A DNA stretch of 64,000 nucleotides, from contig OENT01000191.1 in the NCBI GenBank assembly GCA_900239685.1, positions 62,001 to 126,000 of the forward strand. The letters are read 5' to 3'. Position numbers and translations under genes: made by a program. Shown piece after piece: positions 36,831 to 50,216 of the stretch; position 1 is the first letter of the stretch; each line of letters opens with the position of its first letter. The notes beneath the pieces were generated by a model. The model was not told where the DNA came from and made no database searches. It was given only the letters and a program-made list of their open reading frames with translations. Origin of the DNA: Rotaria macrura. Its lineage: Eukaryota; Rotifera; Eurotatoria; Philodinida; Philodinidae.

Positions 36831-39243
36831 TTGAAAGAAAAAAAAAGCTAATTGTCCTTGACGACCTGGAATCTATCTGTCGTTAGATAATCAAACCAAT
36901 GTCAATGAACAGTTGTCTCTCTAACGATCACTTTGTATATGTATATATATATATATACATACAGATAGATCTCGTGCGTGTTCCTGTGTCATCCATGTTT
37001 GTATACTATCGTAATATCCGTTATTTTCCTTCTTTTTTCTCTCTCTCTCACACACATTCTTCTTTCCATGTCTTCGTCTTCTTTCATTTTACTTTTTCTT
37101 TTATACCACCACGTCACTATCTTTCACATCGCTATTCATTCTCTCTCAGTGTTGTATGCATGTGTATGTTTTTTTTGTAGTTGCCTACTTGCCAGTGTAT
37201 ACATTTGATTTTAGTCGACGTGTTGTGGCACATACACTTCACTATTTCATTTTCGCTTTGTTGTGTCTATCCCTGGTACGCACACGCGCATGTCAAAAAG
37301 ATAAGCATTTACTATTAGCATGTTCAAATGGGCAACTATTAATAAGACATATATTTTTACTCAATCGATCTATAACAAGCAAGTAAATAATAATAATAAA
37401 GACGACAAGATCAAAACTTTAAGTAAGTTGAGAATTTCCTTAAATTAATTATGTCTGCTCGATGAGAACAATATGATCGTTTGGGAATAGGGGGAGAGAG
37501 ATAGAGAGAAAGAACGCTACGGAGGAGGCTTCTAATGACCATGTATGAGATAGGTCATGATATTTACGCCTGCTGAGAACTAAAACATATACGTACACAT
37601 TTGTTGGACGATCTTGAAACATCGCCTATTGTCGTCAGTCACTTTTTACATATAGGAGTACGTTAGAACAACAACAACAACAGCAACAACGTCATTCTAT
37701 TATAAGACATAATCAGCAGGCAAAGTATTTGAACGATAGTACATATAAACATAGATATATGACAGCTGCATCAAGTAGCCCCATTGTCTTGCTTCATTTT
37801 CTTTCCTTTTTTTTAATGGTGACGCGCAAACCATCACTTAGTAGTAGAGAATTTCTTTTTCTACGTGTTATACCCTGTGGGATTTTGACTGCTGTCAAAG
37901 CAAGAATAGCATCGGCAGCCGCTACCGATAATGAGACAATACCATTTGGTCTAAAGGCATATAATTGTTGTTGAATCCAAAAAACAAAAAAAAAGAACAA
38001 CTTTTGTTCCCGTCTGCCTATCTGACATTCGATGCATGCTGTCACATTTATGTCAAATCTCGTCTCTGAGATTTCGATTTGTGCAATTATCAATCATATT
38101 TCATATTGACATACACACATCTTTTGACAGTTCGTTGTCTTGTCTATTTGACATATCTTCTTGTTCTTTATATGTATGTTGTTATTTCAACTGATGACGC
38201 TGCCCGAAAGATACATGTTTTTCCGATTTGCTTCTTACTGCTGGAAGCGTTGATAATGGTAGGTTAAGGTTGTGCACAGTGATGCTGATATTGTCATTGT
38301 GTCAGTAAGCTTGTGGGAGGCAAGAAAAAATAATTGAGAAGCAGAAAAAAAGGACCACGTAAAAGAAGATATTCATCACTGAATTATGGATTTGTATTGT
38401 TCTTGTCTTTCTCTATATGTTTCATCAATGATAAAATGTTGTGTTTCTCTCTTTCTCTCTCTCTCTCGCTTGTTTGATGTCAATGTAATCACTAGTGGTA
38501 GCGCGTAAAAGATCACATCCGTGAGGATACATATTGATGAGCATTACGAGAAAGAGAAAAAAAAAGAAATAACGAGTAAGTAGTATATATACATATACAC
38601 ATACACACACACACAAATATATATATTGAATAAATTAAATTAGGTGAGTGAGATCTTTGTAAAATATTGTATCGTTTTACTTTAATTTGCAGCATATGTT
38701 TTGGTTAGGTTAATTCTTATATTAATCATGGAGTAAGATTTGATCTTTCTTTTGATTTTATCATTAATTATATTTGATTAATATGATCGACAAAGAAGTA
38801 AATATTTGATGTTTTTTGTTATTATTAGCATATTGAATAGTAATTGTCAGTTTTCTGAACGGAAACGTATGAGTATCAAATAGCAAAATATGTAGTCAAT
38901 GTTATATGTTGACGAATAGTTTCTTCTTCTTCTTTTTTTTTATTAAGCTTTCAAACAAGTGTCAACTGTTCTTTGTATGTTTTTGACGTTTTCAGAATTT
39001 TTCTTTTTTTGTCAAATCTTTAACTTACCGTCATCTAATCAAAGAGCAAACATTAGAAAAGGCAAAAGGAGAAACAGAGCTTGTTGACAGAAGAAAAAAA
39101 TCTGAAAGAAACAGAGAAAAGAAAAGGAATACGTCAACGAATGAAAAGTTACTGTATGGTACGAGTTTATGCATCAATCGGATGATGACAACTGGTTAGC
39201 TACGATCGACAATATTGACCAACTGCCTTGTTCATCATCATCA

Positions 39244-39292
39244 ATATATATCTATATCTATATATATATATACATATATATAGATATATATG
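39244..39292. repeat. AT-rich microsatellite
   Basis: Tandem TATATC/TATATA units over about 49 bp. Confidence 0.85.
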
Positions 39293-40348
39293 CATGTAGC
39301 GATAGAGACAGGGAAACAGCTGTTAATACAATACGAAGAAAATGGTCTTGCCGTTGTTCGACATACATTGAAGTAATGATGTACGATTAGTTGTGATGAT
39401 GATGATGGTGCCTTCTTTTTTTTCACTCAGCTGATTGAAAGCGTTCGTTTTCTGTCGTTTCTTGTTCTTCTTCGTCTACTATTCCTAATTGTTATTGATG
39501 AAAAGCGAATTAACATTGGCCCAAATCAATTATAGTGATGTGTATGTGTACGCTAAACAGGCAGAAGAAAATGCGAAGTTCTGTTATGTAGAAAGAAGAT
39601 AAGCAATGTGGGAATGATGACAGACTGTTAGCTTAAAGAGAATAATAGTCTCTTGACATGATGTATAAACTACCTTAAAGACTGTAAATTATTTCTATTT
39701 GACTCAAATATATTCTTATATATGTATATGAGTAGCAAAAAAATATTGCATCTATGTACAATTCAAGTTAAATGGTATTTCTCCTCGAGCTTTCTTTCTT
39801 TCTATTGACGTTTCATTTTTTTTCTCATGCGAGGAAAAAAAAGAAAAGACAGAAACAGTTGAACATAACCCAAGGCTATCCTCTTGTATTTACTCTTGTG
39901 ATAGTAGTAGAGGTTTATTTTTCTTTTCGTTTGTGACATAATGAGTGGATAGTTTTTTGCCTATTCCTATTGTACGACAATCGATGACATTTGGAATAGT
40001 TAGTCATCGTGTGAGAAAGTGACATAGGGAAATAGTTGTATCTATTCGTAATTCTAATTATTTTTAATACAATGCGTATGAATCATCTCCTTCCTCATAT
40101 AAATGTTCGATTCAATTAATGATACAAGTAAGATAGAGAATTGATTCGTAAAAATGTTTGTGTGTTTGTTTTATTTTTAACTTCAATAAGCGATACGACA
40201 ATCTACGATTAAGTTCTGTTTAACTAAAGACAGATGAGGAAAAACAGTGCCTTTTTTTTGTCTTCTGTGTCCACTTGTTCATTCATTTATTTGCGTTTTG
40301 TGGTGTATATATCATTTGTCCTATTGTTGTCCATGTAATCACATTGTG

Positions 40349-40371
40349 TATATATATATATATATATATAT
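40349..40371. repeat. (TA)n microsatellite
   Basis: Uninterrupted TA dinucleotides, about 11 units. Confidence 0.9.
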
Positions 40372-40543
40372 GCAATACTTGACAGTTTTGACATGTATTA
40401 TCTATGTCTATGCGTAAATCTGAATCTAGGATGTCGTGTGTGAATATATTCGTATTACTTCGTCACATTCCATTACACACTTACATTCTTTTGTTGTCGG
40501 TCTTCGCTTCTTCACACTCTGATCAAATGAGTATTAAGTCTCA

Positions 40544-40565
40544 ATATATATATATATATATATAT
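40544..40565. repeat. (AT)n microsatellite
   Basis: Uninterrupted AT dinucleotides, about 11 units. Confidence 0.9.
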
Positions 40566-42280
40566 GGATGTGTGTGTCAGAAACCTTACTAAGTATACAT
40601 ATACGCACGCACATGGACAGATCGAATTTGAAGTGTGTTGCTGTTTACTCTAGCTAATTTCCTTCGAGCATTTAAAAACATCGAACCCTTTCTTCTTATT
40701 GATTCAATTAGATAGAATGTAGAGATGTGATAAATTCCATTTTTTTTTACTTTCAACTCATAAAAATGAAAGGAAGGTAGTCATAATCCAATTGAGACCG
40801 CTGTGAATGAAAGAAAGAATGAATGAATGAATGAAAGAGAACAATAAAACGTCAAAAGAGAGAAAGTATATGCACTTAAAAAAGAGAGAGAGAGAGAGAG
40901 AAGAGAAGAAAAAAGAAACTGGAGATATGCAGTGGTAGATAACAAGATTTGACAATAGACAGACACCAAAACGTAAGTTTCTTTCTTCTTTTTCTTTTTC
41001 AGCTTTTAATTCATCGAAAAATTAGAATTTTCTATCTCGAAATTAAATTTCGTCATAGTGAAAAAAAATTTCACAACAGAAATTTTGATTGATCAATCTT
41101 TGTCTGTCATTTATATCTAAGCGACATCATAAGATAGAGATATTGTACGTAGGCATAATTCGAGTTCTATTTCGATTGTCTATGAAATTTCATCGATCAT
41201 CTTCAAACAAGAGACGTGTTTAAGTTGCCTTCTCAGTTGGTCGAGATAGATATTGTAACAAGTAATTCCGTATTCCTTTTATGATGATTGATATCTGTAA
41301 ACAGTTATAGAGATGTTGATAACAATGCACAAACTTAATTAATTAGTGTTGATAGATGTCTTTCGTTTTCTATTTATTATTTTGAAATAGCAAGATACAG
41401 GGAGAAAGAGAGAGTAATGAAAATATTTATTAGAGAAATATAAAGTTGAAAGCTTTGCTTAAGACTTTAATCTAAAATTGGAATTGAATATAATCTTTCG
41501 ATCATTGCTACACTGTAATTTGTATCAGTATATGCTGATATATATATATATATATATTTGATCAACGAGTGTATATAACGACGAGCAGTGATTTTCGTCG
41601 ATTCATTTTCTCATTCGATCGATATCATACCTATCAAATTAATCATTTCGCTGTTGAATAAGGGGGGTGACGTCGTATATCTTATCTTGTTTCGATTATA
41701 TGAAGAATAGAATACGTATGTGTGTGAACAATAACAATAAAGTAGTCGACAGAGAAGGATAGGTTAGTGACAATCGAATAAGTTTTTTGTATTCTCTTCT
41801 TTCCTTATTATCGTAGTAACTATCAGAAAAAGATGTGCAATGGCATAAGTTCGTATGAGATGACATCTGTCTTTCGACACAAACTTGATAAGACCACCTA
41901 AATTTATCTTCATTTTTTTAACAGCACTCTGTCTATCAGTTGAGTTTTTTTTTGATATAGTGTGAGAATACATAAGCGTCAAGAAAATATTGTAATTTTT
42001 TCTTCTCTCTATTATAAAATAATCATATGGTAATTATGAAACGTTCTTAGTCCTGACTTAAGCCATCTGTATTTGATTCCCGACTATGACTTTAAAAAAA
42101 AACACGCATAGAAAAAAAAAAGAAAAAAGACGACACTCACACGCACATACACAACATGCATTTTCAGATAGTGTAAGATAAGAAAGACATTTTTTAATAC
42201 CGTACATTACATTCAACATATCCATTCATATATCGTCTATATATTATTATGAAAATATACATTTATTTTTAGAATATTCA

Positions 42281-43365
42281 ATGATTGATCATACACACGA
42301 TTCTTCACATTATCAAACAATGACAAATCTTTCTCCAACATCATCATCAACAACAATAAATTATGGCAATCACCATCATCATCATCAAGATCTTCTTTAT
42401 CCGTCATCTATTTATCATCATTCATCCGAAGTTATTGTTAGTCCACATCGTTCATCTTCTCTTGTGGTTCATACAAATCATCAACAGAAACAACGAAATC
42501 ATACAACCATTGAACAAACCGATTCGGATTGTGATCATGATAGTTCATCATCATCATCAATAACAAATTCATCGAAATTAAAAAAACGACGTGCTAATTT
42601 ACCAAAAGATAGTGTAAGAAACAACAAAACTTCAAAATAATAGATGTGACTAATTTTCTTACTATTATTTTTGTCTAGGTTCGTATACTTAAAAATTGGC
42701 TTTATGAACATCGTTATAATGCCTATCCAACTGATGATGAAAAAGCAAATTTATCTCATCGTGCTGACTTATCTATAAATCAAGTTTGTAATTGGTTTAT
42801 AAATGCACGTCGTCGTATATTACCAGATTTATTAAAAAAAGAAGGTACTGATCCGAAAAAATTTACTATATCAAGACGTTTTTCACGTGATCAAAAGCGT
42901 GCATCGCCATCATTATCAGCTATGTGTTCGACAAGTGGTGAAAATACATCAAATGAAACAACAACGACAACAACATCGACAACAACAGACATAAATCTTC
43001 TTGTTGAGCGAAGTTCATCACCATCATTAATACTGACAAATAATTCGAATGTTCTTAACAAACAATCGTCATCATCATCATCGTCTTCGTCGTCATCATC
43101 ATCACCATCATCATCTATTGACCCTTGTTGTATAACACGACATCATGTACTATTAAAACCAATACGTGATCCAACTGTTATTAATTTAATATCAAGCGAA
43201 CAACAAACATGTTTTGTTCGTTCACATGATGCAACAACAACAACAACAAGTCATAATACTACTGGTGATCTTGCCGGTTTTCAACTTCTTGTTGATGTAG
43301 CCGTTAAAGAACTACATAGAATACAACAAGATGGTAACAGTAGTGTACCGCTACTTTGCAACTAG
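42281..43365 (+). CDS. TGIF1: TGIF-family TALE homeodomain transcription factor
   Basis: TGIF proteins are TALE-class homeodomain repressors that bind TGTCA-type sites and act with SMADs and corepressors. Two exons, 42281-42613 and 42679-43365, give 339 residues. The homeodomain spans about 101-160: [11 protein letters not shown], then [11 protein letters not shown] with the TALE three-residue insertion, then [11 protein letters not shown], followed by LPDLLKKEG and FTISRR, all close to vertebrate TGIF1/2. The C-terminal [13 protein letters not shown] matches the conserved vertebrate TGIF C-terminal segment. Between lie Thr-rich and a 14-residue Ser run; the N-terminal region is His/Ser-rich. 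An acceptor at 42272 and in-frame codons back to it leave the start uncertain. TGIF1 and TGIF2 cannot be distinguished, so the symbol denotes the family. Confidence 0.93.
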
Positions 43366-43556
43366 TGTTTCTTGTGTCTTCCTATACTTCGTTTTTTTCT
43401 TTCCCTATGCCAGAAAAAGAAAAACATCAGCCATTTCTTTCTTTTTTTTTGTGTAAACAGTATGTTTCTTTTTTTTTCTCTTCTTTTAGAAGGGTCTTGT
43501 TTTTCGTTTTCTTTTTTTTTATGTTCATGGTGCTTTAGTTCATTCATGAGATGAGG

Positions 43557-43562
43557 AATAAA
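43557..43562 (+). terminator. Polyadenylation signal AATAAA of TGIF gene
   Basis: Hexamer 191 nt after the TGIF stop, immediately before an AT microsatellite. Confidence 0.4.
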
Positions 43563-43568
43563 CAAAAC

Positions 43569-43629
43569 ATATACATATATATATACATATATATATATAA
43601 ATACATATATATATTTATATATATACGTA
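43569..43629. repeat. AT-rich microsatellite downstream of TGIF
   Basis: About 60 bp of ATAC/ATAT units. Confidence 0.85.
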
Positions 43630-46600
43630 TGTCAAAAAATGATGTAGATATACAATGCCTTGTGTCAAATATTGGCTAATGTGATTTTCTGTTTTTTTCT
43701 GTGTGTGTGTGTTAGGTCTTTTATATTGACAACGTCTTGTTGTCAAATCAATTAAGAATAACAGCTATATATTCTTCCGAAAGACTAAACCATATACAGA
43801 AATGTATTGTTTTCTCTCCAAACAGAAGAATGAGTACATACAAAAAGATTGTTTATATTGCCAGTCAATTAAAAGGGCAAAAACGCCTTTTGCTTAGCTG
43901 TTTGTCTCTTCTTTTAAGTAAGTAGATTAATTTGATTGATGGATGTTTCATATCGATTGATATTTGAAAATTCTTTATACTCTAAGTATTTTACTGTTTG
44001 ATCTTCTTGATTGAAATGCATCTATGATAAAAATGAGTATGATGAGATGAATGATCATATGTGTGTGCAAATTATGTGCTCTAATAATATGAATGATGAG
44101 ACGCATATATAACACGTTTGACTGGAATGCGCCGATGATAATCGTTCAAGTTCATCGTTATTCGCTCGATTACACTGAATACTCATCAATTGCTTATCGT
44201 TGTTTGATGACAGCCGATCAATCGTAAATAGAAGAAACATCATGTCGTCATGGAAAAAAAATATACATCGAGAGTCTAGTCTGATAGATAGTTTGACGTT
44301 GTTAACTATTTCCTCTGATGTTTTCTTTTGTCTTTTTTTTTTCATGATATGAAAAGAAAAGATTTGTTAATCGAGATAATTTATAAACAAATGTATGCAT
44401 ACCAAAGTAGAAATAAAACTATGTATATCAAACTAAATGATCATATAATCGATTACATATTTGATTTGTTTTGATCTATATCGTTTGTTTTATAATGTAC
44501 GAGATTACTTGATTTGTATTGTACGCAAAGCAAAAAGAAAACAAACTATAGACATTTCTTTTTCATACGATTACGTTTAGGTTCCGTCATATAAAATTCA
44601 TAGTTGAAAACGGAAAGGAGTTTTTTGATTCTTTATAAATATTCAGATGAATTCGTTGGCTTAAAATAATGATTGTTATAATAAACAAACACTTGATTTG
44701 TTTATTTTACTACCATATTAATGCAAACTATTCAAAATATTTTCATTGACATTAAATGAAAAGTTTCTAGTATTGACATAAATAATTATTGAAAACAATG
44801 ATTCTATGTATGAGTAGATGAATAGAAGACCTATGATTTTCTTGGATAGTTTCTTATGTTTTTATCGAATTCCTTTTTTAACACTAGATAAAATATTGAT
44901 ACAACTCATAAACAGCATAAATATAGAATGCAAACAAAAATATCAATAGAAATTTATAACTACTAACATTGACTATAAACATAAAAACTATCATCTCCTA
45001 GTACTATGAATACGATCAATTCAAATCGATAGTACATCGGATTGTATTATAGTCATCACTATTTGTGTATGACAGTTACAGCGACTTCGTACTTTTAATT
45101 AGAATTCCCTTGGATATAGAAGGATACAAAATGAAATTTGATTGTGAAGGACAATTACTGAAGCCATTGTTAATCATCATCGTCAATCGAAATCGATGAT
45201 ATGTATATGCGGTCGTTTCATGCAGAGTGCATTCGTGAATAATCATAGGTTGACATTTTGGCAGCCACAATAGTACGCCTTCTATATAGCCTCGTCTCTC
45301 ACTATTATTTGACCTAGGACAATAAGTATGCTTCCGTTCTATGTAAACTAGTATTCTCATTAAGAAAATTTATAAAATATCAGTTGAATTTAAAGAAAAA
45401 TACAATGATCAATCGAACCTTCGATGGCTCGAGTGAATATTACAATAAAGATGATATTTCATCTATTGAAAAATACTAAAGTGCCTAGTTGAACTAATAG
45501 AAATTCGATAAATATCAAATCAATCGTAGTGTCTTTTTCTTAACAACACATCGATTTTGAAGTATGTTGTTTGAAATGAATTTCATTATTCATAGTGTAT
45601 TTGTTCGTACGAAAAGTAGGATCCAAAATTCATCATTTACCCATTGTCGTACAGTACGTGTTTTAGAAAAAATTCTATTGTTTCAAAACATAAATTTTCT
45701 AAAATTTCTTTTTCCTTTATCCTATTTAAAATCATCGTGTAATGTCTCGAACAAAAACAAATACTTTCACAATATTTTCGTATGTTGTCAAGGATAAGAA
45801 ATTACAAGCGAATGTACGTATAGTCTGTTGCGTTATTTGGAATTTTGAAAAAGAAAACAAGTAAGAAAAGAATGTCATCAATGAATCATTTAGTTATCAT
45901 CTGCGCAACTTGAAGTTTTATTTCCTGCGCCATTTCTTTTTCATCTGTATCAAATTGACAGAAGAAACTGGAAAGCATAATAAATTTTATTTTAGTCAAT
46001 TTTAAACTTTCTATTATTATTATCGTACAAGGAATTAAATGTTATTTACAGCAAAAGAAAAATTTCAATCGAACTCAATTTTTCCTCATTTGAAGAAGGA
46101 GAAAGACAACATGAAAGCTAAGAATTCATTACAAAAATTGAGACTAGCTGTTGTTAAACACAAGAAAAATATAAATTAGGGAATTTCTATCAAAATTTTT
46201 GTCAGCGAAAATATGAAATCGATTTTAGACAATTTTACTTGAGCCCTTTCCTTTGAATTCACATGTTTATTGATCAATCAGAAAGAACCTTTGCCTCATA
46301 AATTCGTTATGACTTCGTAAAAAAACGCGAAGAAAAAGCATAGAACTGTCCTTGGTTCTCATCAAGCAACAGTGCAATGGAAACTTTTTTTCGATATCCC
46401 TCAAAGATCTTCACAACCCAGTTTTATTTTTTAACAAATTTTTAGAAACATTTTATTGTCAAGGATAAGTAAAGGAAGAAGCTGCACTCTAAATGTAATA
46501 CACGTATGGAAATCATCTAGAATTAGTCTCAATTCATTTTTGTGAACATAGATGAATCACAGGAGTAGACATGGCTACGAAATTTCTTGTACTGATTCAT

Positions 46601-46841
46601 TACTGTATTAGTGAACTTTCGCTCTAATATATTTTTTTATTCAGATATATATTCTGAAATTCGTGTCTCTTCGATGAGACATAGAATTTACAATTACAAT
46701 GGTTTTTCATGCCACTAAAAGAAAATTGACAATTCAATATCGTAAAAACATTTCCTGAAAATTATCTCAAACGTATGTAAATCCATTTCAAACATCAACG
46801 ATATCGAGATCTCCTTCAGAACTTACTAATACTTCGAACGG

Positions 46842-46970
46842 TTATCTTTTAAAGTGAATAGCATTCAACCAAGGATTGTTCAATGTTTGGTATGCATTTC
46901 GACATCTAGCGCACCCTGCACGACCTGAAGACTTTTCTAAATATTCGAATCTGTCAGGTTCTAAAAAAAT
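46842..46970 (-). pseudogene. Fragment resembling a PARP-type zinc finger
   Basis: On the minus strand, after a T-rich tract and AG, the frame reads FEYLEKSSGRAGCARCRNAY and stops about 15 residues later. The E-Y-x(2)-K-S-x-G-R-A-x-C-x(2)-C pattern is that of the N-terminal half of zf-PARP fingers (PARP1, DNA ligase III), which begin EYAKSGRAxCxxC. The remaining ligands (His and Cys further on) are absent before the stop. No neighbouring exon was found, so this is probably a broken copy or a chance match. Confidence 0.3.
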
Positions 46971-47099
46971 ATCTACCTTGCTTGTTGCATGGCATATGCT
47001 ATCATTAAATATATTCCAGCAATCGAACATCTTTTAATGATAAATGCATGTCGTTTAACCATCGAACGCCATTGTTTTGCCGAGTTCTGTTGTGCCAGT

Positions 47100-47181
47100 N
47101 NNNNNNNNNNNNNNNNNNNNNNNNNNNNNNNNNNNNNNNNNNNNNNNNNNNNNNNNNNNNNNNNNNNNNNNNNNNNNNNNN
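47100..47181. other. Assembly gap (82 N)
   Basis: The left flank ends in GTGCCAGT and the right flank begins with GTGCCAGT, so the two contigs may simply overlap by 8 bases and the gap length is nominal. Confidence 0.9.
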
Positions 47182-48483
47182 GTGCCAGTAGCCGCCTCTA
47201 GGAGAAATACAAAGTGCATAGATGTGTTGAAAATGCATTTACTCGATTATGAGAATTGATGATGAAAGCCGATAGGTTTCCTTTTGTCAATGTCGAACCA
47301 CATGATAAATATTGGTCTGAACCTCCGTCTTCCATCATAATGTTTATTTTAGATTCGGTTTGCTTATTGCATTTTGAATTATAATTTAGATTTTGTCGAT
47401 ATTTTTTTCGATCGAGAGAAGGCAAGAAAATAATATGATAAGAAAGAAAATCTTTATTAACGTATAGAAATTGTTTTTTGGTAAATATTAAATTTACAAT
47501 ACAAGAAGATATACATTCGACCCTGTTTCTAATTTTAAATACGTATTTATTTCATTTAAGTTCACAGTCTTTATCTATCGATTCATTGCCAAGTAAAAAT
47601 GAATGCTATGAACAAAAGTATCTTTTTCTATTTCCTATTTTTTGTTTTCACAGTTGTCAAACTCCTGTGTGCAAATTTGTTTCGTGTGCCATTATAATTT
47701 TTGCCACGATCCAAATGCACTTGCTGTTGAGTACTGGCGATGCATGGTAGCAAACACAGAATAACGGATGGGTAGATCTTAATTTAGTAGTACGTTGTTA
47801 TTCAAACGTAATCTGTTGTTTGCTTGTATTTTAGTCTGTATGAAACCCGCAAAGACGGTAGCGGCTATTCGGTGGGTATTTTGTTTTTTTATGTGCACTA
47901 GTTATTCTACAGGAGATTCTTTGTTTTTTGTTGTCCACCTCAATATTTATTACATCATGGAAGAAATACACTTTCTAAGAAAAAGAATTGAAGCCTTTTC
48001 AATATTAACATATTATATTAATAAAGAAATATATTTTGTAAGTTTATATTCTGAATGTAATGAAACATCTCACTAGAAGATGTTGCTCGATTGTTCGATC
48101 ATTTCAGAATGTCTGTTTTAATTATTCTAGTATTTAAATTTACAGAGAAACTTAATTTAGTACGATGTTTTAACTTTCTAACACATCAAAAGAAGATCGT
48201 TCGAAAAGAAAAACAATAGTCTCGTTATGCGTTCTAAACTATGATGAGTTCTAATATTTTTTTCGTTTACTTGTGATATTATAAAAGAAACAAAAAAGAA
48301 ATCTAAAGATTTATTTCATTTAATTAAAGTCAACAAAACGAGAGTCCAATTTACAAGCACATGGATTTAACGACGATTCATCCAATCATCGAAAATATAT
48401 TCGAACGCAATGTAATGTGAAGATGTGTTTGTTTTGTGTTTCTATATTTTTAAATTCCGCTTAATTTTCGTTTTCATATGAAG

Positions 48484-50216
48484 CTTCTTCAAATAATCGA
48501 ACTGCATCATCCTCGTCGTTATCTCAGCAGCAACGTCAAAATGGTGACAAAGATAAGAAAACTGTTAAAGATGTATGCTGTTTAATTGTTTTATATAATA
48601 TGATGACTAAAACACATATGTCTTTATTCATAGGCAAAAAAGCCGCTTCGCGTATTTGGTGATTGGTCAGAATTTAAAAGTTCAACAGGAAAAACATATT
48701 TTTACAATTCTAAAACAGAAATATCACAATGGGAAAAACCTAAAGGATGGCCAACAGATGAGTGAGATAAAATAAATGTCTATTCGAACATTAAACTTCA
48801 ATTATATATGTTTTATTTTATTTTTAGTACAACATCATCATCAGTACGAACAAGTTCTTCCACTGAGCGAACTAAAAAAGGTTTCTTGTTGAATTAAACA
48901 TTCATTGCTTTCTTTTATTCTAATATCGATCATTTTTCTTAATCATAGAATCAACAAATTCAAATAGTTCACCTACAGTTCGTACTCGATATAAGATGGT
49001 TGAATCAACAGAAAATTCTCGTCATCAACAAAAAGATATCCCTATTCCTAATCCAACCATTAAATATGAACAAAATGGTGATATTCATTCTCATACATTG
49101 AATAATAATCTTAATCAAGAATTACTCCAACATCATGAATGCTTTAGCACAACTCCAAATATTCGTTTGCCTAGTCCAAGTAAAAGACTATCTTTTTTTA
49201 TAAATATATTAACGACAATTGTTTTGTTTATTTGTTTCGTATTTTCTTATAGATGATGATAATTCACGTATGTCATTTTCATCAACAAGTAGTAAAGAAT
49301 CAGCAGCAGTAATCATTTCTAATAATCGAAATGGAAATCAAAATAATGTTAGCATTTTATATTCATCATCATCAGAACAAGGTAAACATAAATGAATGTC
49401 CATTAGAACATGTACAACAAATCGACTATTTACTTGTAACAAAAACTAATCTTATAGTTGTCACTAGCAGTATTCCGATTGTCTCATTTTTCATGCACAA
49501 GATGTCGAGAACTGACTCGTCTCTCTAATATGAGTTTGACAAAAGGAGAAAGAATTTATCTATTACAAAATATTCTTTTAAAATGAAAATCATATTTTGT
49601 TAAAATTTTATCTTTCAATTATTGCAGTGACTACGCCAGTGTCTGATATGCCAAATAAACCTCGTGAAAAAGATTTAATCTCATTTAACGGTAAAAATAA
49701 ATGCCATATTATGATTCATCGATATGTATATATATATATATATATATTAAATAAAAATTATATTTCTATATAGGAAATGATACAAAATCTTTATCGAATC
49801 GAACAATAATTCCTCCTTTAAAAATAGAACAATCGTAAATGATCATCTAATCATATTATTTCAAAAAAAGAATGAAATACTTCATGTTTTTCGTTTCTTT
49901 TTTTAGCACAGAAAGTGAATCTTCGACTCCATCTGTTTCGAAAATTGAACGTGATCAAGAAATTCAAAAATATTATCGTGGTAATCTAATTCAACATTTA
50001 ACTGATTGGCCATCAACTCAATTAGAAAAACAGGTATGTCAAAGAATGGTAAAAAAATTCTTGATTGTTGCTCATTTGTTTTTCTAGTGTTTAAAACTTT
50101 TTGATGATTATTATGGTTACAGTGCTAAAATGTCAACAGGATTTATTGAACTTAAAGCATTGAAATCGAACTTTCGCGTACTGGAAATTAAACAAAATAT
50201 TTTAAGACAGAGGTGA
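48484..50216 (+). CDS. WAC: WAC, WW domain-containing adaptor with coiled coil (5' end missing, frame break in last exon)
   Basis: WAC is a nuclear adaptor that links RNF20/40-dependent histone H2B ubiquitination to RNA polymerase II and also acts in autophagy and mitosis. Exons: 48484-48572, 48634-48761, 48828-48880, 48949-49179, 49253-49381, 49628-49690, 49774-49834, 49907-50033, 50087-50216. The WW domain lies in exon 2: [17 protein letters not shown], then [10 protein letters not shown], as in human WAC. A long Ser/Asn-rich linker follows. The C-terminal coiled coil, [17 protein letters not shown] then [20 protein letters not shown], aligns with human NLIKHVQGWPADHAEKQ and its continuation. 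In the last exon a run of six T at 50097-50102 breaks the frame; one T fewer would restore the family sequence. Human has about 15 further residues, so another exon may follow a GT at 50213. The N-terminal exon was not found. Confidence 0.85.

Larger units (their letters stand above)
36851..42280. other. Long gene-free region upstream of TGIF, microsatellite-rich
   Basis: Over 5 kb with many AT, GA and CT simple repeats, poly-A/T runs and no supported gene on the + strand. A possible minus-strand exon lies at 37873-37974. It may contain 5'-UTR exons and enhancers of the TGIF gene: an acceptor-like AG follows a T tract at 42271-42272, 8 nt before the TGIF ATG, so an upstream exon or trans-spliced leader is expected. 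Confidence 0.5.
43366..48483. other. Intergenic region between TGIF and WAC
   Basis: About 5 kb, AT-rich. Holds the TGIF 3' end, a microsatellite, a PARP-zinc-finger-like fragment on the minus strand (46842-46970) and an assembly gap (47100-47181). The first exon or exons of WAC should lie here, because the first exon I can place begins mid-codon after an acceptor at 48482-48483, but I could not identify them. Confidence 0.5.
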
